This document shows, one piece after another, positions 29,226-34,956 of a DNA stretch of 34,956 bases. The stretch covers positions 704,362-739,317 of the forward strand of contig BFEA01000040.1 in the NCBI GenBank assembly GCA_003427395.1. The letters run 5' to 3'. Within the stretch, counting starts at the first letter, position 1; each line of letters opens with the position of its first letter. The DNA is from Chara braunii (Eukaryota; Streptophyta; Charophyceae; Charales; Characeae). The position numbers and the translations under genes are program-made. The notes beneath the pieces are model-generated. The model worked only from the letters and a program-made list of their open reading frames with translations, was not told the DNA's origin and did no database searches.

Positions 29226-29285
29226 GGCACGGGATCGAGCCCCGACCGACTGAGCCTGGGCAAAAGCATTGTGGATCTCCGTGCC
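29226..29285 (-). other. tRNA-like fragment with 7-bp end stem and T-arm-like sequence
   Basis: On the minus strand it begins GGCACGG and ends CCGTGCC, a perfect 7-bp terminal stem. A CGGGGCTCGATCCCG segment just before the 3' strand resembles a T arm and pol III B box. At 60 nt it lacks a proper D arm and anticodon arm, so it is at most a tRNA-derived remnant. Confidence 0.3.
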
Positions 29286-29289
29286 AAAA

Positions 29290-29375
29290 GGGAGCTAGCT
29301 TCAGCGGTTGGGTAGACTCAATCCCTACACCCTATGCTTACCAGTCCTGCACCTAAACCTACTGAGCTAGCTCCC
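29290..29375 (-). other. tRNA-derived (tRNA-Thr-GGT-like) remnant or SINE head
   Basis: On the minus strand it starts GGGAGCTAGCTCAGTAGG, a good tRNA start with an A box. It then has GGACTGGTAAGC, which resembles an anticodon loop reading GGT, and GGGATTGAGTC, a weak B box. The ends GGGAGCT/AGCTCCC pair over 7 bp, but the anticodon stem does not pair and extra bases follow the T-arm region. It is not a functional tRNA. The plus strand also begins with an A-box-like GGGAGCTAGCTTCAGCGG. Confidence 0.35.
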
Positions 29376-29416
29376 ACTTCGAATAGAAGGGAAGCAACTC
29401 AATACATAAACAGTAT

Positions 29417-29453
29417 CGGGGCTCAGTCCGACGAGTGGACTGAGCCCGTTTTT
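29417..29453 (+). other. Strong hairpin followed by TTTTT
   Basis: CGGGGCTCAGTCC and GGACTGAGCCCG pair around GACGAG, followed by five T. It resembles a bacterial intrinsic terminator, but in this context it could at most act as a pol III stop. GGCTCAGTCGG-type sequence also occurs in the tRNA-like block at 29226-29285 (minus strand). Confidence 0.4.
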
Positions 29454-29683
29454 CCTAAGTCTGTGCGTGTGCACGCTCACCGGTTTGAGTACCTGTTTGA
29501 GTGCTTGTCGGCTTGAGTGTGTGCGTGACCCGCAAGGGTACTTTATTCACCAGTTGGCCCAAATGGCCGGTACTTTGCCTGCGGCCGTGACATTGAAGGC
29601 TGCCGCGGGGAAAACATTCGAGTGGCGGGGAAAATGCCCGCGATATTAAAAGGCGGCGGAAAACACTCAAGTAGCGGGTAGGT
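29454..29683 (+). other. Probable end of the 5' LTR of the Gypsy element
   Basis: It lies immediately before the primer-binding-site-like sequence. It contains a TATA-like GATATTAAAAGG at about 29641 and short GGGGAAAA and GTGGCGG echoes. The left LTR boundary cannot be set because no 3' LTR lies in the window. Confidence 0.35.
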
Positions 29684-30325
29684 CGGTATCACACCAGTAG
29701 AAGTAGATGTGCGCGGCACTCGAGGCCGCGCGAAGGAAGACAATGGTTGACATTTCTAGAGGCCCAACACCGGTCGTCGCCGCTTGGCGTAGTGGTGGCA
29801 GATTTCTATTGGCTGCCCCGACCGCGTGGCCGGGCTTACATTATTATTTTAGTCCACTTTCGAGCTTACGACGGCGCGACCAGCAGATTCTCCCGTATCG
29901 GTCGGTCCGACGCTTCTGGACTCAATCTAATTTGTTTTTCCTTACTGCCTGAACCTTTGACTGATTTAGATCGTGGTCGACGCATCGCACGCGACCTTCT
30001 TTTGTTCTATTCCAACCCTCCGGCCCTGGCGGTCGGAGACTTTTAATTTTTCACTAACCCTCACCTGTTATTCTATACGACGTATCACTGTGCACGGTCG
30101 CCTAGAAATCTCGGCTTCAATGGTCGAGAAATTTGCTTCACATCACCAAGCCAAAAAAATTCTCACTTTTTACTCCAGACTGTCTCCGGCACAACGACAG
30201 GCGTTGATACTGTATCATATGCAAAATCATGAGCAAATACCCTTGTAAGGGTGTTTGCTCTGACAGCGCATAGACGCGACCCCGTCATCACCCGAAGTAG
30301 ATCGGCTAATCGACGGGCAGCCAAC

Positions 30326-31380
30326 ATGAACGCTAATCTACAGAATCCGAATCCACAGCAGCAAAATGCCAATCAACAGCAAAATCCTAATCAACCTGCC
30401 CCACGAGCAAGGGCTCCCATGACGCCGCCTGATCTCTACCTATTTGACCCTGCACATCATCTTGCAGGAGCATGGTTGGCCACGCTCCGAGCACAGCAGT
30501 ATGACGATAACTAAGCTCAGGTAAACATTCCCGCTCGATTAGGGGGGGACGCTCATCATTGGTTTAGTACCTATGTATGGGTTGATCTTTCGACCTTCGA
30601 ACGAGATTTTTTGAATCGATTTGATTATGTGCATCCAGAGCTATACTGTACATGATCAAGGACCGGGTACAAAAACCTCTCGAGTCTATCGCAGAGTATC
30701 GAAACCGGTTCTATCGAATGTTTGTGAAAACTGAGCGGGGCGAGCAAGTCGGGAGAGATTTGTTTATTGATGGGCTTCGTAGTCGAACGATAAGGGCAAA
30801 GCTGCGAAAGCAGTTCTCCCCCATCAATCACACGCTGCAACAGATTATGGCAGCTGCAGAGGAGATGGAACGAAAGTTCACGGCGAACTTCCTGGAAGGA
30901 GAAGACTATCCTAAGGAAGGGGATTCGTCCGAACTCGCAAGGGCAAGAGCTGAGTTGGCCGCGTTGCAGAACAAGTTCGGGAATATGGGATTTGTGTCTG
31001 GCCCGGTCACCTATATGGGACAGATAACCCCTAAACGACCCGCCCCGAGTGTAATCGCGAGTGTCCCTGTTCCTGTGATACCAGCACCAGTAATGACGGC
31101 ACCCCCGCAATCGATTGAGAACCCTGTGAGGACAAATGAGTCTACTGCCATTTTTGAACTAACCAAGACGTTAATTAGTCTAATCCAGGAAAGCAAAAGG
31201 GAACAGCGAGAGCATAACGCTCGGTTAGAAGCCATGATGAGGAGCATGCGGCCCATCGCGGTGCGTGCCCCTCCGATCCAACAAGGGCTGGCCCCGGCGC
31301 CTGCTCTCGGGGGAGCCGCGAACAATCTGAATGTCTGTTATGCATGCCAACAGCCAGGGCATCTAGCCCGTGACTACCCC
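30326..31380 (+). pseudogene. gag pseudogene (capsid-like domain and defective zinc knuckle)
   Basis: The ATG at 30326 opens an Asn/Gln/Pro-rich N-terminus, followed by a Retrotrans_gag-type stretch with LGGDAHHWF and FERDFLNRF landmarks. A TAA at 30512 interrupts it and the frame then continues to a TGA at 30653. The downstream part restarts in another frame at 30652 (IAEYRNRFYRMF, then RTIRAKLRKQF), as expected for the C-terminal half of a Gypsy capsid. The nucleic-acid-binding knuckle at 31336-31377 reads CYACQQPGHLARDY: Cys, Cys and His are present but the fourth ligand is Tyr, so zinc binding should be lost. In an active element Gag packages the RNA into cytoplasmic particles. Leader frames before 30326 (for example 30120-30248) have no motif. 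Confidence 0.8.
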
Positions 31381-33144
31381 CACCGGCCCCCGCAACAACG
31401 GGTCGGGGTCGCACCAATGGCAGCGACCCCCATCGCTAACGGACCTGGGCGGGTAGGAGCTCTCATGGAAGACATGGAAGGTGTAGGAAGTGCGCTAGCA
31501 ACCACAGAAGAGGCTTCTGAGCTCATCCCGTTAGATCAGTATGTATCGCGTGGTTATCCTGGGCTCGGAAGGATCGGAACGATCAGACCGGCGCCAGAAC
31601 AGAAAGAAGTGGCGGAGTGGCGACCCTCTCCAGGAGAGATGGAGTCGGGAGGACCCACCTTCGTCACTAGGGAAATCGATGTGCCCAACATCATCCGAGC
31701 CTTGGACCATCGGATTCCACTTCCGATCGGCCACCTGCTCTCGATCTCTGAACAAGCTAATGAGCGAATGCTACAGCACTGTAAAGTGAATCGGAAGCGA
31801 TTCGCTCTCGCCCGAACAAGGAATGTAAAGGCTAAGAACCCCACACCAGACGAAAACACGGCGGGCACGTCGGATCCAATACGGGTAGGGTTAATACAGA
31901 AAGACGATCATTTCCTACGGATTAAATCCATCCCGTGGAAATCTGCGGAATGTGACATTGAAATATGGGGAATTCCGTACAATGCAATCATCGATTCGGG
32001 AGCTGCTGTTTTGGCTATCTCACTGCGAGTAGTTGAGAGCGCAGGTAGGAAAAACGATCTGATCATGCTTACAGAGAAGGACCATCTCGTTTTGACAGAC
32101 GAAGAAAAGATTAAAACAGTGGGATGGATGGCCAACATCGCTTTCCGATTGGGAAAGGTGCATGCACTAGGAGATGTCGTGGTATTAGATGTGAATACCT
32201 ACGATGTTTTTTTCGGTCTTCCCGCTCTTGTGGCATTACGAGCGAATTTGGATTTTGAGCGACGGGCAATCATCCTCCGAAATACGGGAGGAAAACTCTA
32301 TGTTGTACCTATGATACTGACTCTTCGAACTACCACCAACGCAGTCCCACGAGTTTCGCCGATGATAGCGGGGACTCTTCGTATGATCGCCTGGGAAGAC
32401 TCCGCAGACGATGAACCATCATTGAGGGATGCGGATAGCAATGACGACAACGATCCAGAAATTCTGAAGCTAGCACGACAGCGTATCTATTACACACCGC
32501 CCAGAACGATCGCAAGAACGATGCATTTAACCAGTCGGAACATCCAAAGGACCAAGGCGATGATTTTGGGTGAACCCCTCGTACAGATTTCGAGGATGGT
32601 CGATTCTTTGGAACCCCCTCGAACCCTGTACGAAGGAATTTCCCCTCTCCTCGCCCGATACAACGACAAGAAGCACTACTGCGATATCACAGATCTACCG
32701 AAGTCCCTACTGACACCTGCAAAGGAAATACGACTGTTACGTCTAGGGGCGGAGGCCAGTTCTTTGGAACCCCCTGGGCACCTCGAGGCTAAATCAGACG
32801 AGCTCGGAGTAAAGATCGCAACTAAAACCGTACCATGGCAAGACATCTGCAATGGAATCACCCCGGAAGGACACATGGCCATCCGGGAGGAAGACGCCCA
32901 GATGATGACCACGGTGTTCTCCTGGCGATCGAACCGTTCGTTCATCTCTGCGCCACCGCCCGATGTGGCGAAACAATCACGCACGAAGCAGATCGACGTA
33001 CGAATCTGGGATCAACTTTTTGAGTTACACGTGCCACAGTACGTACCTGATGAGATTCATCGTTTGATTGCGGACATTCTGACGGAATATCAGGGAGCGA
33101 TTAGCGTAACAGACACTGATATCGGCTTGTCACTGGTCATTTAA
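31381..33144 (+). pseudogene. gag-pro junction and aspartic protease region
   Basis: The frame opened at 30652 continues for 830 codons to a TAA at 33142. The retropepsin signature IIDSGAA, with the catalytic Asp codon at 31993, is followed by the VVLDVNTYDVFFGLPAL block at about 32178-32230 that closes the fold, as in Gypsy proteases. After it, about 280 codons are low in recognisable motifs and lead into the reverse transcriptase. Protease would process Gag-Pol. The Asp-Ser-Gly triad is intact here, but the frame upstream is broken, so the product could not be made from the normal gag start. Confidence 0.8.
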
Positions 33145-34083
33145 CATGAAATTCAGACGGGAAATCGTTCCCCCATCCACTGCAAGCCCTACCGATACTC
33201 CATGATAGAACGGAAAAAGACTCTCGAACGGATTCGGGAATTTGAAGCAAGCGGGTGGATCGAGCCCGCCACCGGACCATGGTCATTTCCAGTAGTGCTA
33301 GTACCGAAGAAAAACGGATCAATCCGCATATGCATCGATTATCGCAAACTGAATGAAATCACGATTAAAGATGTGTATCCCCTCCCCCGGATTGATGATT
33401 TGCTAGATGCGATTCGATGCGCTAATTATTTCATTAAGTTTGACATTCGGCATGGCTTCCATCACATTCTGGTTAAGGAGGAAGATCGGCCAAAGACAGC
33501 TTTCGTGTTGTTTGAAGGCACGTGGCAGTGGGTTCGGTGTTCGATGGGGATCTGCAATGCGCGTGTTACGTTTCAGCGAACGATGAACATGACGTTCCAG
33601 AACTTCGTCAACAAGACACGGCTAACTTAGGGAATGATCAACTTTTGCATGATCGTATACATGGACGATATCCTTGTTTACTCGGAAACCTATCACGGAC
33701 ATGCACAACATATTGAGTGGACGTTGGGAGCGCTGAGAGACGCTGGGTTCAAGATCGCACTCGAAAAGAGCGAATTTTTCCTTTCGGAAATTTCGTTCTT
33801 GGGTTACGTCGTGACACGTGGAGGATTGCGGCCTGACTCGAGAAAGGTAGCGGCGGTGAGAGAAGCTCCAGCTCCCGCGTCGCTGACGCAGGTTCGAGCC
33901 TGGTTGGCATCGTACTATCGTCGTTTCATCAAAGACTTCGCCGCGATTGCACGACCACTAACGAACCTGTTACGAAAGGACCAGCCTCTCAGTTGGGACG
34001 CGGAGTCTGAGCAGCCCTTCACGACCCTTAAGGACGCTCTGGCGACGACACCTATTTTGATCCGACCGGACCCCTTGAAATAG
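33145..34083 (+). pseudogene. Reverse transcriptase, interrupted by in-frame stops
   Basis: This part follows the TAA at 33142 in the same frame. Motifs in order: GPWSFPVVLVPKKNGSIRIC and DYRKLN, the first catalytic Asp in FDIRHGFHHI (codon 33442), CSMGICNARVTFQRTMN, then YMDD at 33658-33669 with the other two catalytic Asp residues, and FLGYVVTRGGLRPDSRKV in the thumb. A TAG at 33628 splits the domain ten codons before YMDD, and a TAG at 34081 ends it. All stops lie in one continuous frame. The motifs match Ty3/Gypsy RT, which copies the element RNA into DNA. Confidence 0.9.
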
Positions 34084-34575
34084 TTCATTCTTATCACGGA
34101 CTGGCAACCGGAAGCTATTTCCGCCATTCTAGCGCAGAAGGGGAACGATGGTCGCGAACATGTCATCAAGTACGTGTCGCGAACGGTGCCAGACAAACGG
34201 AGGAATGACTCAGCACCCCAAGGCGAATGCTATGCAGTAGTCTGGGGAATCCAGCACTTCCATCTGCATCTCCATGGGCAAAAGTTCCGCCTCGTGACGG
34301 ATCACGAGCCTTTGCTCGCTTTGAAGAAACTCACTAATTACATGGGCATGATTGGACGTTGGGCGGTGCAACTACAGGAGTACGACTTCGACATCATTCA
34401 CCAGAAGACAGAAAGACACGGCAACGCAGACGGACTGACACGTCTGCATCCGCCCGTTAGAGTGCCTAAGGGCGAGGAAATCACTCCGTGGAAAGAGTCA
34501 GAACCGGCAAACGGACCAAAGTACGGACAAGTGGCAGTTCTCCCATGTGACAAGCAAACCAGTGGCAATGGGTGA
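34084..34575 (+). pseudogene. RNase H domain and truncated pol C-terminus
   Basis: The same frame continues after the TAG at 34081. ILITDW holds the first acidic residue (Asp codon 34099; usually TDAS), GECYAVVWGIQHF holds the Glu, and LVTDHEPLLALKK and HGNADGLTRL are the late RNase H and connection blocks of Gypsy pol. About 45 codons follow to a stop at 34573. The HHCC zinc finger and DDE integrase that should come next are absent. Confidence 0.85.
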
Positions 34576-34758
34576 CGGAGGAACCTCACTACCCCTCTTT
34601 CTCCCATCTCCTCTTCATCTCTTCTCTCCCTGTCTGATAAATTTTGCTATTTTTGCGAAGCAATCTCTCGCGTATATTCTGTCTCCATGTGTCCTAACGG
34701 GAAGGGTATGCGGAATGGATAAACTGTCGACAGTGTGTCGCACGAGCCCATGGCTCTT
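34576..34758. other. Unassigned C/T-rich stretch after the element breakpoint
   Basis: No integrase, LTR or gene was recognised. GAGCCCATGGCTC at about 34745 is a short palindrome. Confidence 0.4.
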
Positions 34759-34956
34759 GCACTATGAATCCCCCGTGGTCATGACCGCGGGGTCAATCTC
34801 GGCCCGCGGTCGGGATTCCGACCGCCGAGGTCGGCTGCGGGCGAGGGCCGCGGTCGAAAAACTCCGACATTTTTAATTCCTAGGATAATAGGCCAAAAAC
34901 AAAACAAAAAATATTGGGTTGTAGGTTTTTTTGCGCTCTAAAAACCGTATATTTTT
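34759..34956 (+). repeat. GC-palindrome/A-rich-tail dispersed repeat, copy 3
   Basis: ACTATGAATCCCCC leads into the palindrome CCCGTGGTCATGACCGCGGG (34772-34791). GC-rich sequence with CCGCGGTCGGGATTCCGACC follows, then ATAATAGGCCAAAAACAAAA, GGGTTGTAGG and ATATTTTT at the window edge. Block order is the same as at 16239-16440. The copy continues beyond the window. Confidence 0.7.

Larger units (their letters stand above)
29684..34575 (+). mobile_element. Decayed, truncated Ty3/Gypsy LTR retrotransposon
   Basis: Order: PBS-like CGGTATCACACC (29684-29695), a leader of about 630 nt, gag, aspartic protease, reverse transcriptase and RNase H. That is the Ty3/Gypsy order up to the point where an integrase should follow. 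After 34575 the sequence changes to unrelated C/T-rich DNA and a dispersed repeat, so the integrase and 3' LTR are missing from this copy or displaced. The coding region has in-frame stops at 30512, 33142, 33628 and 34081 and a frame change near 30650. It cannot mobilise itself. Confidence 0.85.

Noticed and set aside
29417-29453. Bacterial-type intrinsic terminator
   Set aside because: The hairpin is real, but the surrounding sequence is eukaryotic and no bacterial gene precedes it.

Overview
The window looks like nuclear intergenic DNA of a plant-lineage (streptophyte) eukaryote. The U6 snRNA pseudogene near 9.4 kb has the plant-type 3' half, and a Ty3/Gypsy retrotransposon has a primer-binding-site-like sequence matching plant initiator tRNA-Met. 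The density of CT, CA and GATT microsatellites, TIR elements and foldbacks fits a large repeat-rich genome. A charophyte such as Chara is my guess from general character, not something the sequence proves. No bacterial-type genes, operons or CRISPR arrays were seen.

Layout. 1-5.3 kb holds microsatellites, two diverged copies of a ~0.9 kb segment, and several MITEs, including a clean nest: a hAT-like element with an 8-bp target duplication, split by a PIF/Harbinger-like element with a 3-bp one. 5.3-8.1 kb is mostly unrecognised, with two local tandem repeats. 8.1-8.6 kb holds the best protein-coding gene, a minus-strand single-exon secreted cysteine-rich peptide with its own TATA box. 9.4-9.6 kb is a rearranged U6 pseudogene. 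10.4-16.2 kb is foldback elements, a polyadenylated retro-insertion, a second Harbinger-like element and tandem repeats. 16.2-19.9 kb contains copies of a GC-rich palindrome plus A-rich tail repeat, long homopolymers, GATT arrays, an assembly gap and a possible promoter.

19.9-24.1 kb begins with a possible LTR/primer-binding-site junction. It then enters the most unusual part of the window, a ~2.5 kb field (about 21.55-24.05 kb) of at least 22 short hairpins, most with related GC-rich apices (CCCGG, CACGG, TACGG) in the same orientation, partly arranged as a tandem triplication. 24.1-29 kb holds AT-rich and degenerate CACAGACATAG-type repeats, a diverged 18S rRNA 3'-end fragment, and a weak but internally consistent chain of exon-like segments with phase-1 junctions, broken by a 734-base gap inside a CT microsatellite. 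29.2-34.6 kb carries tRNA-like sequences and a decayed Ty3/Gypsy element (gag, protease, reverse transcriptase, RNase H). It has several stops and one frameshift and ends before the integrase. The window closes in another GC/A-rich dispersed repeat.

The genes do not form a pathway. The window is mainly a record of mobile-element insertion and decay, with one plausible small secreted-peptide gene and one unexplained hairpin array.
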